Virus record (IMG/VR): IMGVR_UViG_3300021599_001992
Location: 22,066 to 86,065 of that record
Direction: 5' to 3' (one strand)
DNA: 64,000 nucleotides
Source of the DNA: a virus
Of this stretch, positions 17,066 through 27,000 are shown piece by piece. Under the pieces are notes generated by a model, which was not told where the DNA came from, searched no databases, and saw only the letters and a list, made by a program, of their open reading frames with translations. The stretch's first letter is position 1. Each line of letters starts with the position of its first letter. A program made the translations under genes and the position numbers.

Positions 17066-17189
17066 AAAAGGTTTATTAAATGAGATTTTATTCTTAATAA
17101 AAAAGGGTTTTTCATATTCTGACATAATTTCAATGCCTGTATATGTAAGAAGATATTATATAAACTATATAATTGAATTAGAAAGTTAA
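17037..17189 (+). CDS. +1-frame continuation of gp26-like protein
   Basis: 50 codons open in the +1 frame relative to 16313-17065, with no usable start codon before the Met of MPVYVRR. Reading with one T dropped from the T6 run joins VEFF to ALSTDYRKGLLNEILFLI, then KKGFSYSDIISMPVYVRRYY and INYIIELES. A helix followed by GFSYSD..MPVYVRRYY is, from memory, how such baseplate hub/chaperone proteins of T4-like phages end. It is therefore annotated as the second part of a frameshift product, not an independent gene. A sequencing or assembly insertion is the alternative. Confidence 0.55.
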   Translation, partial: NFFALSTDYRKGLLNEILFLIKKGFSYSDIISMPVYVRRYYINYIIELES

Positions 17190-17197
17190 TTTAGTCG

Positions 17198-17206
17198 TAT
17201 TTATTA
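17198..17206 (+). promoter_or_regulatory. TATTTATTA box before 17210 gene
   Basis: Copy of the recurring motif ending three bases before the ATG at 17210. This exact short spacing is seen before several genes. Confidence 0.4.
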
Positions 17207-17209
17207 CAT

Positions 17210-17392
17210 ATGGCAGATTTATATGATTTAGCGAAAGCTAATAAAGTTACGGAATTTGAAAAAGAATGGGCAAGTTTACAATCACCTCCTGTAGCTTGGC
17301 CATTTACGAATTCAACCGATAGATCAAATTGTAGTGCTTCATTTAATTATTATAAAAGTTTATCAGGAGGAGGGGGCGGCGGAAAAAAATAA
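17210..17392 (+). CDS. Probable N-terminal segment of tape measure protein
   Basis: 60 residues: MADLYDLAKANKVTEFEKEW, a middle with SPPVAWPF, and a C-terminal Gly run SGGGGGGKK. Its stop (TAA) is one base before the ATG of the large tape-measure frame, which lies in the +1 frame. Dropping one A from the A7 run 17383-17389 fuses the two frames, giving about 575 residues, close to T4 gp29 (590). It may instead be a separate small gene translationally coupled to the next one. A TATTTATTA box directly precedes it, so this ATG is the likely start of the unit. Confidence 0.6.
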   Translation: MADLYDLAKANKVTEFEKEWASLQSPPVAWPFTNSTDRSNCSASFNYYKSLSGGGGGGKK

Positions 17393-17393
17393 A

Positions 17394-18935
17394 ATGATTC
17401 AAGGTGAAATGTTGAATCAATTAAAAAGAGAGTCTGATTTACATACAAATATTTCAGAAAAAATTGGTTTATCTGGTGATTTATTGGAAATATATGTTGA
17501 TAGAATTGCTGAATCACAAATCAACGCATTAAGATTTGGGTACAATATGGAACAGGTTTCAGGTATGATTACAAGCATGTCTGACGCGAATGGTAAATTT
17601 AATTTATTATCAGAAAAAACATTAAACAGAACATATGAAACCGGTAGGGCGTTTATTGGAAGTTTGAGAGAATTAGGTGTTGCAATGACAGAATTTGAAA
17701 AAGTTGGTATTGGGGCTAAAAACGCCATGGACGCAATAGATAAATCAGGAAGATCTTCTATGTCTTTAGGTTTGAATGCGAAGAAAACAACAGAAATGTT
17801 GAGAAACGACATAGGTAAATTAAATGAATTTGGATTTAGTGGTGGTGTGGATGGTTTGAGTAGAATGGTACAAAAATCTTTAGAATTTAGAATGAACATG
17901 AGTGAAGTTTTTAAATTCGCAGATAAAGTAATGGATCCTGATAAAGCAATAGAGTTGACCGCAAATATGCAAATGTTAGGTGGTGCTGTTGGAGATTTAA
18001 ATGATCCACTTAAATTAATGTATATGGCAACAAATAATGTTGAGGGTTTACAAGATGCATTAATTGGTGCGGCCGGTGAATTGGCGGTATTTAACGAGGA
18101 ACAAGGTAGATTTGAAATTACCGGTTTGAATCTTAGAAGAGCAAAAGAAATGGCGAACCAACTTGGTATAAGTTATCAAGAATTAACAAAAAGTGCTATT
18201 GCTTCTCAAGAAAGACTTGTTGCAACAAATGATTTACTTAGTAAAGGATTTGATATATCTGACGCAGATAGAGAATTTATAGTGAATATGTCACAAATGA
18301 AGGATGGTAAAATGACCATAACTGTACCAGATGATGTTGCAAAAAAATTAGGAACAAGTACTGAGGTTGCAATAGAAAGTCTTACAGAAGAACAGGTTAA
18401 AACACTTACAAGTCTAAAAGAGGATTTAAGGACTAAAAGTGTTGAAGAAATTGCAAGAGGTCAATTTGATTCAGTAAAAAACATTGAAAACGATTTAAAA
18501 TCTTTAACACAAAGATCAATAAGGGATTTTGGAAAAAAAACGATAGGTAAGGGTGGTACAGTTGATGTTGGTAAGTCATTAGACAATGTATTTGGTGATT
18601 CTTTAGAAATTCTCGGTAAAAGACAAACGGCAGGAGATGCGGGTATTTTTAAAACTTTATTAGAACCAATCACGAATACTATTGAGACAGCGTTGACTGA
18701 TTTGGATATAAAAGGTAAGTTTGAAGATATGTTTAAATCTCTTGGAGATCAATTAAAGGCCATGTCAAAATCAGGTGATATGACAAAATACAATGAACAA
18801 GAATCCGAAAGAAGATTGAGAAATGAGGATAACAAACCTATCGCATTTAATTTTAAACATGATTTTAATCTTGTTCCACGTTTTGATGTTCCATTTAATT
18901 TAGAATATAAAGGTTCGAAAGAAGAATACGTTTAA
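17394..18935 (+). CDS. 29: Tail length tape measure protein (main part)
   Basis: 513 residues from the ATG at 17394. It is mostly alpha-helical with heptad-like patterns and small-residue-rich segments: KKTTEMLRNDIGKLNEFGFS, FKFADKVMDPDKAIELTANM, QMLGGAVGDLNDPLKLMYMA, EGLQDALIGAAGELAVFN, RRAKEMANQLGISYQELTKSA. This helical, repetitive type and the position after tube and chaperone genes identify a tape measure, which sets tail length and is ejected with the DNA. The length would suggest a tail of T4-like length. An alternative start at 17334 in the same frame overlaps the preceding ORF and gives an unlikely hydrophobic N-terminus. A frameshift fusion with 17210-17392 is possible. Confidence 0.8.
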   Translation: MIQGEMLNQLKRESDLHTNISEKIGLSGDLLEIYVDRIAESQINALRFGYNMEQVSGMITSMSDANGKFNLLSEKTLNRTYETGRAFIGSLRELGVAMTEFEKVGIGAKNAMDAIDKSGRSSMSLGLNAKKTTEMLRNDIGKLNEFGFSGGVDGLSRMVQKSLEFRMNMSEVFKFADKVMDPDKAIELTANMQMLGGAVGDLNDPLKLMYMATNNVEGLQDALIGAAGELAVFNEEQGRFEITGLNLRRAKEMANQLGISYQELTKSAIASQERLVATNDLLSKGFDISDADREFIVNMSQMKDGKMTITVPDDVAKKLGTSTEVAIESLTEEQVKTLTSLKEDLRTKSVEEIARGQFDSVKNIENDLKSLTQRSIRDFGKKTIGKGGTVDVGKSLDNVFGDSLEILGKRQTAGDAGIFKTLLEPITNTIETALTDLDIKGKFEDMFKSLGDQLKAMSKSGDMTKYNEQESERRLRNEDNKPIAFNFKHDFNLVPRFDVPFNLEYKGSKEEYV

Positions 18936-18961
18936 ATGTTTATTAGTTTTTTTATTTTATC

Positions 18962-18970
18962 TATTTATAG
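18962..18970 (+). promoter_or_regulatory. TATTTATAG box before 18985 gene
   Basis: Variant of the recurring motif, 14 bases before the ATG. Between them lies AAAAAGGA, one of the few Shine-Dalgarno-like sequences in the window. Confidence 0.35.
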
Positions 18971-18984
18971 TATAAAAAGGACTA

Positions 18985-21900
18985 ATGCCAAGTTACACAA
19001 GTTTTGAATATACTAAAAGTTTAAGAGACGATCTTCTCAGAAGGACGTTAGATCCCGTATATGGTAATTATGTATCTCCTAAGAGGTTTACAAGAGACAA
19101 CTATCAAGTACAAACACAAAATGACTATTCCAATATAGATTTACCACCAGTAGATTCAAATAGATCAACAGAATTATCTAAACCCAAGTCTTTAAATACT
19201 TTTAAACCTACAGAATATAATATATTTGAAAATTTATCAAATTTACAAAGACGAGCTAACTTACAGTTATATCCTTATTTTACAAAAACAAATGATGGAT
19301 TAATAGGCATACTTACCACCAAATCATATGATAACGAATCTGAATTATTTAAATTTGCTGCTCGTCACATAAAATCAGAAAAAACAGGTCCACTATTATC
19401 AAGAATTGAACAGAATTTATACACCTCTACAGTTGCTAAAGTAAGAATTGCGGATGCATTACAAGGTAATACCACAACATTAGTCAACATATTAAAAGGT
19501 AAAGAACCTTTAATTGAAGGTAATAATAAAATAACGGTGGCAAAAAGTCTACCGGGTAAAGCTATAGATTTTGCACAGACTGTTGCGGGACTTCAATTAC
19601 CATTTACAGAAATACCGGGTGATTATTTATCTAATCCAAGAAATCCTGTTAATGTTAGACCAACACAAACAACTTTAGCAACAAAAGTGTGGCAAGATGT
19701 CACTGGTGTTTTAGGTAGTATTGTGGGTATTGATAGAAGACCACTACCAAGTAGAAAACCATCAGATTTGATGATAGAATATATGGGAAGTGCATCAAAA
19801 AATAGACTTTTTGATTTATTGGCGTACTCAAAGTATGCACCAAATTATACAACTCTTGCAAGATCACAACAGTCAACTAAAATATTTGATATACCAAATG
19901 CATTTGCACAAGGAATTAAAACATTGTTAGGTACGGAGGCACCAAATGGTTTAGCATATATTGGAGATGATAGAGGGAACGATGTTAAAAATGCAACAAC
20001 AGATTTATTTAGTGGAAGAAAAATTAAAAGTAATTACTATCAAACAATTTTATTTGATCCTGAATTATCTAAATTAACAAGACAAACATCTCTTTCTGAA
20101 AAGGGATCGATACCTGGAAATCTAACTTGGATAGGAAAAAAATCAGAAAACAAACTTAATTTATATAGTAATTCAACTAACGAGGAACAAACAAAATTAA
20201 ATGAATCTTTATCTAAAATATTCAAGTTTAGAACTGATAGTATTTTAGAAACAACACAACAAATTTTAGAAACACAACCAAAAGGTGGTGAAGGTAAATC
20301 ACATATTGCCAATGTAATTGACCAAACAAGTAGATTTTTTAAGGAAGGAGATATAATGATATCTAAAGGGTCTGCGGTAAAATATGTTGCAAATGGTAAA
20401 GATATAGGAGTTGAATATGCGAGAGTATGGACTAAAGATAGACCGTATTATAAAATGGCAGATACTATGCCGTTCTATAAAGAAACAGAATCAACACCTT
20501 ATTATAAAAAAACAGAAAGACCATATAGAAGAACTAATGTTAGAAGATTTGATGGTAGTGTTATGTCGGATACATGGAATCTGAATATTGCACCAATGTC
20601 TAACGGGAAAAAAGATTTTTCAAGTTCATCGAATATTTTTAAAATTGAAGGAAGTCAAGAATTTTATGCTAAAAAGTATATGTTATCAATAGAAAACTTA
20701 GCATGGAAGACATCAAATAAAGAATTTTTCACTGTTAATGATTTACCATTTTGCGAAAGAGGACCAAATGGAGGAAGAGTAATGTGGTTTCCACCTTATG
20801 ATTTAAAAGTTAGTGAACAAAACAATGCCACTTGGGATAAGAACGTTTTCTTAGGAAGACCGGAACCAATTTATACATATCAGGGTACAGAAAGAAACGG
20901 ACAACTTTCGTTTAAAATTATTGTTGACCACCCGAGTATATTAAATTTATTAATCCGTGAACATTTTAAAAATATGACGGATGAACAGGCGGATGATTAT
21001 ATTAATGCATATTTTTCTGGTGCTAAAGATATTGATTTTTATAGTTTAATAAGAACATATACAACATTAGATTCATCTGATATACAATTAGTTCAAAGAT
21101 ATCTTGCGTCGGCAAACAAAGAAGAAAATTTAAAAAAGGCACAACAACTAAAACAACAACAAGTAAAAGATGACCCGTCAAGTGTTGAAAATCCTGAAGG
21201 TAAAGATGAAACAATAAAAAAAGATTTTGTTTTAAATTTCATTAAAAATGTTCCATTAGGAAGTGATGAAAAATATAATGGTGATTATGGTGAAGTACCT
21301 GGTAAATTTAGTGTGATAGAAAACTCATATATTGATGAGTTAACAGACGATTTGACACAATTAATTGCAGGAGATAAACCTGAAGATACTCAAGATATGT
21401 TAATAATTTTTGGTAAAGAAAGACTTGAAACATCTGAAATTACACCGGCAACCGAAATAGTTTTAAATAAAGTTAATGAAGTTTTTCAAAATATTAATTC
21501 ACAAATTAATGATTTAGATTCTGTATTGTCGGATATAAAAGATAATTTAGATAAAAGATCATTAAAAGAAATAATTGTTAATATAAATTCATTTACATCT
21601 GATTTATCTGATGACGATGCGTCATATAAATTATCACTAAGAAGAGCACATTCAATAATAAAATATATAGTTAAAAAAATATCTAATTCAGATTCTTCAA
21701 CAATTGATCAAGAATGGACAAATTTTGAAGACAATAGTGTAATTGCAAGAGGTCAACAAATTATAAAAGACATAATAGTACCCTTTAATAAGTTAGGATA
21801 TGTGAATGTTGATGGATCTTTTGTAATAAAAACCGTAAGTCACGGACCAAAATTACAAAATGATTACGATCAAGATTGTCATCAAAAAACATTTAACAAT

Positions 21901-23733
21901 CCAAAATTAAGACAATATACACCAAAATCTTTTGGTTGTAGAAGATCTGCGGTAAAAGTGGAGTATACTAAAATAGTAAAAAAAGAAACACCACCTGCAT
22001 CAAATACAACTATAGTAATAGAACCAACAACAGATACTACTAAACCACCAATTGATGTGATGAAAAGAATAGTAATGAAAACATTAACAGAATGTTACTA
22101 TTTTAAAATGTTAGAGGAAACATCCCCCGTACAGTTCAACACGTTAAGAGAAAAATTAAAATATTTTCATCCGGGATTTCATTCAATGACTCCTGAAGGG
22201 TTAAATGCAAGATTAACATTTTTAAATCAGTGTTTAAGACCTGGTGATACAATACCAGTAAAAGGTCTTGCCGAAACTTCAGATATTAATGCAAGAAATA
22301 CATCTTTTGGTCCACCACCTATTTGTGTATTAAGAGTTGGTGATTTTTATCATTCAAAAATAATCATAAGAGATGTTAATATAACTTTCGATGATGGGGT
22401 TTGGGATTTAAATGCTGATGGAATTGGAGTACAACCAATGATTGCAAGTGTCTCATTACAAATTAATTTTATAGGTGGACACGGATTAGAAAGACCAATT
22501 GAAAGGTTACAAAACGCATTATCCTCAAATTTTTATGCTAATACTGAAATGTATGATGAAAGATCAATTTCAACAGCAACAAAAATTGGAGGTAAAGACG
22601 CGGAAGAATTTACAAAAGAATTTTTAACTGAATTAAATAACGATTACATATCTAAACAAAAATTAAAAGATTCAAACGGAAATACATTTGTAGAGGGAAA
22701 GTATTTTGGAACACTTTCAGGGTCCACATTAGACTATACTACTATGATAGATGAATTATTCACAAATACAGAAGAATATTTCAATTCATACGAAAAGACA
22801 CATGAAATTATATTAGAAAAATATGGATCAGATGTTGGTAGATTACTATTACATCCTGATTACAGAACAACAAAAACATTAGATGTTGAGAATGGATCAA
22901 CAGGAACATCTGTTGAATTATTTGGTATAACATCAAATAATTTTAGTATACCCTCTACATTAGATTCTTTGAGATTAAAATTTATTAGTGAAATTTTTAC
23001 AAATGAAAATCTTGCAACATTAATGACACTAAACGAAGTTATACCAAGTGATAAACTACAAAATGTAGATGATGTTTTATATCAAGAATATAACTTTGAT
23101 CAAAAATTTTCTGACATATTATTAGGAGTTTTTAGTGATTTTGAAAGTACAATAAAAGATGTTGAAAAAAATAGAAATAAAATTATAAAGACAATTGACG
23201 AATTAAACTATGTAGTAAAAAATAGTTTTGATGTAAAATTCCAAGACAATAATTCTACTAAAGCAGTTTTATCTGCTTTCACACCTTCAGATTTTTATAA
23301 AAATTATGACAATTGTATTGAGGAAATAAAAAAGAACGCACCTAAATTTTATTCTAAAATAGATAGTACGTTAGATTTTAAAAATCTTAGTTCAATAACT
23401 AACGATCAAAAGAGTATAATTATTGCACAATTAACTTCAAAATTAGAAGAAGAAATTTATAATATATTAGTTGAAAAATTACCATTATACAGTATTGAAG
23501 TTAGTGAGGAAATGAAAAGACAAATAAAAAGACAACTTAATAGGTTTTATAGTAAGAATAAAGTAAAAAATACAAATTTAAGAATACCTAAATTAAGAAA
23601 AAGAAGAAACGATAAAAAAATTTCATATTCAGTTAGTTTACAAGATACTATCACAACAACCGATGAAATTAAAAAATTATTTTCTACACAAAATTCAGTT
23701 ACAAATAAACTAAATTATTATAGAGTGATATGA
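18985..23733 (+). CDS. Baseplate hub-like protein with OmpA-like domain
   Basis: 1582 residues. The N-terminal 650 residues are beta/loop-rich without a family I know. Around residues 640-700 a baseplate-like beta segment appears (FLGRPEPIYTYQGTERNGQL). Residues about 820-1000 resemble an OmpA C-terminal peptidoglycan-binding domain: IVNINSFTSDLSDDDASYKLSLRRAHSIIKYI, with the RRAxSI helix, and an end SFVIKTVSHGPKL. Residues about 1090-1190 (ICVLRVGDFYHSKIIIRDVNITFDD.. GVQPMIASVSLQINFIGG) resemble the strands of phage hub proteins that follow LysM-type regions. The C-terminal 350 residues are helical and end in a strongly basic tail (LRIPKLRKRRNDKK). It lies next to gp53-like and a giant structural gene, which supports a baseplate hub role; the OmpA-like part could bind the cell wall during injection. 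Confidence 0.75.
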   Translation: MPSYTSFEYTKSLRDDLLRRTLDPVYGNYVSPKRFTRDNYQVQTQNDYSNIDLPPVDSNRSTELSKPKSLNTFKPTEYNIFENLSNLQRRANLQLYPYFTKTNDGLIGILTTKSYDNESELFKFAARHIKSEKTGPLLSRIEQNLYTSTVAKVRIADALQGNTTTLVNILKGKEPLIEGNNKITVAKSLPGKAIDFAQTVAGLQLPFTEIPGDYLSNPRNPVNVRPTQTTLATKVWQDVTGVLGSIVGIDRRPLPSRKPSDLMIEYMGSASKNRLFDLLAYSKYAPNYTTLARSQQSTKIFDIPNAFAQGIKTLLGTEAPNGLAYIGDDRGNDVKNATTDLFSGRKIKSNYYQTILFDPELSKLTRQTSLSEKGSIPGNLTWIGKKSENKLNLYSNSTNEEQTKLNESLSKIFKFRTDSILETTQQILETQPKGGEGKSHIANVIDQTSRFFKEGDIMISKGSAVKYVANGKDIGVEYARVWTKDRPYYKMADTMPFYKETESTPYYKKTERPYRRTNVRRFDGSVMSDTWNLNIAPMSNGKKDFSSSSNIFKIEGSQEFYAKKYMLSIENLAWKTSNKEFFTVNDLPFCERGPNGGRVMWFPPYDLKVSEQNNATWDKNVFLGRPEPIYTYQGTERNGQLSFKIIVDHPSILNLLIREHFKNMTDEQADDYINAYFSGAKDIDFYSLIRTYTTLDSSDIQLVQRYLASANKEENLKKAQQLKQQQVKDDPSSVENPEGKDETIKKDFVLNFIKNVPLGSDEKYNGDYGEVPGKFSVIENSYIDELTDDLTQLIAGDKPEDTQDMLIIFGKERLETSEITPATEIVLNKVNEVFQNINSQINDLDSVLSDIKDNLDKRSLKEIIVNINSFTSDLSDDDASYKLSLRRAHSIIKYIVKKISNSDSSTIDQEWTNFEDNSVIARGQQIIKDIIVPFNKLGYVNVDGSFVIKTVSHGPKLQNDYDQDCHQKTFNNPKLRQYTPKSFGCRRSAVKVEYTKIVKKETPPASNTTIVIEPTTDTTKPPIDVMKRIVMKTLTECYYFKMLEETSPVQFNTLREKLKYFHPGFHSMTPEGLNARLTFLNQCLRPGDTIPVKGLAETSDINARNTSFGPPPICVLRVGDFYHSKIIIRDVNITFDDGVWDLNADGIGVQPMIASVSLQINFIGGHGLERPIERLQNALSSNFYANTEMYDERSISTATKIGGKDAEEFTKEFLTELNNDYISKQKLKDSNGNTFVEGKYFGTLSGSTLDYTTMIDELFTNTEEYFNSYEKTHEIILEKYGSDVGRLLLHPDYRTTKTLDVENGSTGTSVELFGITSNNFSIPSTLDSLRLKFISEIFTNENLATLMTLNEVIPSDKLQNVDDVLYQEYNFDQKFSDILLGVFSDFESTIKDVEKNRNKIIKTIDELNYVVKNSFDVKFQDNNSTKAVLSAFTPSDFYKNYDNCIEEIKKNAPKFYSKIDSTLDFKNLSSITNDQKSIIIAQLTSKLEEEIYNILVEKLPLYSIEVSEEMKRQIKRQLNRFYSKNKVKNTNLRIPKLRKRRNDKKISYSVSLQDTITTTDEIKKLFSTQNSVTNKLNYYRVI

Positions 23734-24056
23734 GTAGACAATATTATGATAGATATGAATTCTTTGAAAAAGACGGATCATTTAATGTGGTGCCAGGAAT
23801 TGATTTACCATTTAAAGGAACCGATAAATACATTCAAATGAAGAGAGGTAAAGATAGATTTGATAAACTATCTCAAGAATATTACGGTTCACCATTATAT
23901 GGATGGTTAATTCAATTAGCAAATCCTTCTGTTAATAGTGTTGAATTTGAAATACCTGATAATACTTTTATAAGAATACCATATCCTTTAATTACGACTT
24001 TACAAGATTATAAAAGAGGTGTAGAATTGTACAGATTATATTATGGACAGGATTGA
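23730..24056 (+). CDS. 53: Baseplate wedge protein, gp53-like (LysM-like)
   Basis: 108 residues. The central pattern DRFDKLSQEYYGSPLYGWLIQLAN followed by IPDNTFIRIPYP is the LysM-like arrangement of T4 gp53 and similar baseplate wedge proteins (D.l..ia..yYg....wWli..aN...p....G..l.IP). T4 gp53 is 196 residues, so this is a shortened form with only the core domain. The start overlaps the previous stop by four bases and the end overlaps the next start by 14, so the three genes are translationally coupled. Confidence 0.82.
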   Translation: MSRQYYDRYEFFEKDGSFNVVPGIDLPFKGTDKYIQMKRGKDRFDKLSQEYYGSPLYGWLIQLANPSVNSVEFEIPDNTFIRIPYPLITTLQDYKRGVELYRLYYGQD

Positions 24057-27000
24057 TAATAAAAACGAAGAAATTCTTATTAAGGTTGATCAAAATAATT
24101 TGATTTATATTGATCCAAATAGCGTGGTTGATGAAACGGGATTGGTATATCCAAGAAATCTTAACCAAGAAAAATTAGTAATGTATGCTAATTTAGAGGC
24201 AGATATTGTACCGAGGTCAAATCTTGTTGCTGGAAATGACAAAAATACACTTACAAGTATTGCAAAAGGTACTTTGAATTTTCTAAAAAATCAAGAAGGT
24301 GAAGATTACGACACAAATTGGACTGATTCATATTCGGAATATAGAGAAAAAACAAAAAAAGTTGATGGGAAAATAGTATCTACAGGTGAATTTTATCAAT
24401 CAGACACAACTGGTCAATCTTTTGGAATTGACACTATAAAAGTTGATATAAAAGGAGCAAATTCAATACCACAAGTACAGATAAATTTTATTGATGTAAG
24501 AGGAAAGACATTATTTGAATCACCCGAAAATTCACCATATAGAGCATTCTTTCATGTCCCTTGGCCAATATTTTATTTAACTCTTAAAGGGTACTTTGGA
24601 AAGGCAATTAGATATAGATTACATTTAGTAAAATTCACATCAAAGTTTAACGAGTCTAATGGTAATTTTGAAGTACAGACTACATTTGTAGGATCAACGT
24701 ATGCATATCTTTCAGATATAACATTACAAGGAATTTTGAATGCTCCGTATATGTACATAAAAGATACAATAAGTGATAAAATTTTTAATCCAAATACCCA
24801 ACTATATGATCAAAAAGCATCAAAATCATCTAAAGGTTATTCGATATTAAAAAGTGTATATAGTGAATATAAAGCTAAAGGTCTTCTTAATGAAAATTTT
24901 CCAGTAAAAACACTAAGAGAACTTGTACTCAATGCTCAGTCTTTAGACAAAATATTAGAACAAGAAATTTTTGGTAAGTATGTTGACATGAGCATATTTG
25001 CAGCATTAAAAAAGTTTGAAACAGACATTATCAATTTTGAAAAATCTGTTAAAGCATGGGGAGGTAAAAATTTAGATAGGAAAACAGGTCTTAGTTTAGG
25101 TAATTCAACAGATGAAGAAAGTAAGGTGTTTTATCCATTGAAAGAAAATAAAAACAGTTTAGACTTAGTAACAGGAGACACTAAAAATGGTGCATTGGAA
25201 CAATTAATTGTTTCATATACAACAAAACTTTCAGAAAGTAATTTATTAGCAAGTAATATTTTAAATAAAACAAGTTCGGTGTTCTCAAAGGGTAGTATGA
25301 AATTGAACACCAAAATTCAAAAAATAGGTGATTACTATAAAACAACAGATAACGGTGCTGTCTATGTCGGTATAAATCTTTTGGTAAATGACATTAGAGA
25401 TGTTAACAAAAGTTTTAATGAACAAAAAGAAAAATTGGAAACGGATGTTGAATCCAAAATGAATGAAATAGTAAAAGACCCATCTAAAGGAATCGGGTTC
25501 GAACCTACAGTTAGAAATATATTTGCGGTAATTTTAGCAAACACCGATACATACATAAGATTACATAAAGATGTTCACCAAAGAGCCATTGATGTTGGAA
25601 ATGAAAGAAAAAAAATTATAAAAAGTTTTACAGACGAAACACCCGGAGAACCAATTTATCCTTGGCCTGAAATTAAAAAAAACGCAGACAAATCAAAACA
25701 AAAAGTAATTGCTTACCCTGGTGAAACAAGTTTAAAAGACAAACTAAAATCATACGATTCTAAACTTTGGCCTGAAGTAGAGTTTGTTGAAAATTTTGTA
25801 TCGGTAGCAACTCAAAAAGACGACCCAAGTTCAGAAGAATCAAATTCAGGTGTTAATTTTATTTTTGAAACGGATTTAGATAAAACAAAAATTGGTTCGA
25901 TAAATACATTATTATCCTTAAGTAAAATAATACCATATGTAGATAAAACACAAGCAGGATTTTTATATGAAATGTGGGAAAGAAGTTTTAATACATTAAT
26001 GTTTGAATCATATAATAATGAAATTATAAAAAGATTAGCTAATATTGAATATGAATCAATACAAGAATCAATCAAAGAAGATCAAGATTTAATAAAATTA
26101 CTTATAAAAAAATCAAGAAGTTTAAGTGATTTAAAAAACGTATTAAAAGAAATTGCACCAATACAAAAATATCTTTACTACGAAGATCAATTACCATCAA
26201 CACAATATATTCAAGAATTAATTGAAAATCCATATAACATTGAACAATATGAACCTAAACCACAATCAACAAAATTAAATGATGATTATGATAGATTAAG
26301 TAAAGAATTGGAAAACTTTAGTGTTGAAAATTATAGACAACACATGTTTCCATTTAATGCAACTAATTACTTAAAATATGTAAATGACCCTCAATTCACT
26401 AAAAAAGAAAATAGGTATAATTTTAATAATTACTTTTCAGTAAACTTATCACAGGGTTTTATATCTGGTATAATTGATCCTAATTTGTGGGTAAATGGTA
26501 ACTATTTTAAACAAAATATATTTGGCAGAGGTTTAACTATCGATGATACATTCATTAATATTTTAAACACACCATATTTCCATAATCAACTATATTCAGA
26601 TTTTAAATCAAATACAAATATTACAGGGAAATACGCTGGATCTGCATATCTTTTATTAAATTCATTACCATTTGTTGATTTAGAAACAAAATTTGATCAT
26701 ACATTAAGTAACGGTAAAAAGATTGAAAATTTAACAGTTTCACATGTTTTCAGAGAATTAAGTGCAAGTCATTATATTCCATATCATTTAATGTTAAAAT
26801 GGGGATCAATTTATCATAGATATAAAAAATATATTAAAGAAGGAATTGATATATTAGGTGAACATATACCAACCCAAAGAACAGGTTTTATTGATTCATC
26901 GAATAATGTAATACCTGTTGACGCAGATTTATTATTTAACAACTATGGTACTGAAACATTTAGTATTAGTGGATATTCAGTAAATAATACAAGTAAAGAT

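Noticed and set aside
17334-17393. Start at 17334 for the tape measure
   Set aside because: Overlaps the 17210 ORF in another frame and gives an unconvincing N-terminus; 17394 or a frameshift fusion is preferred.
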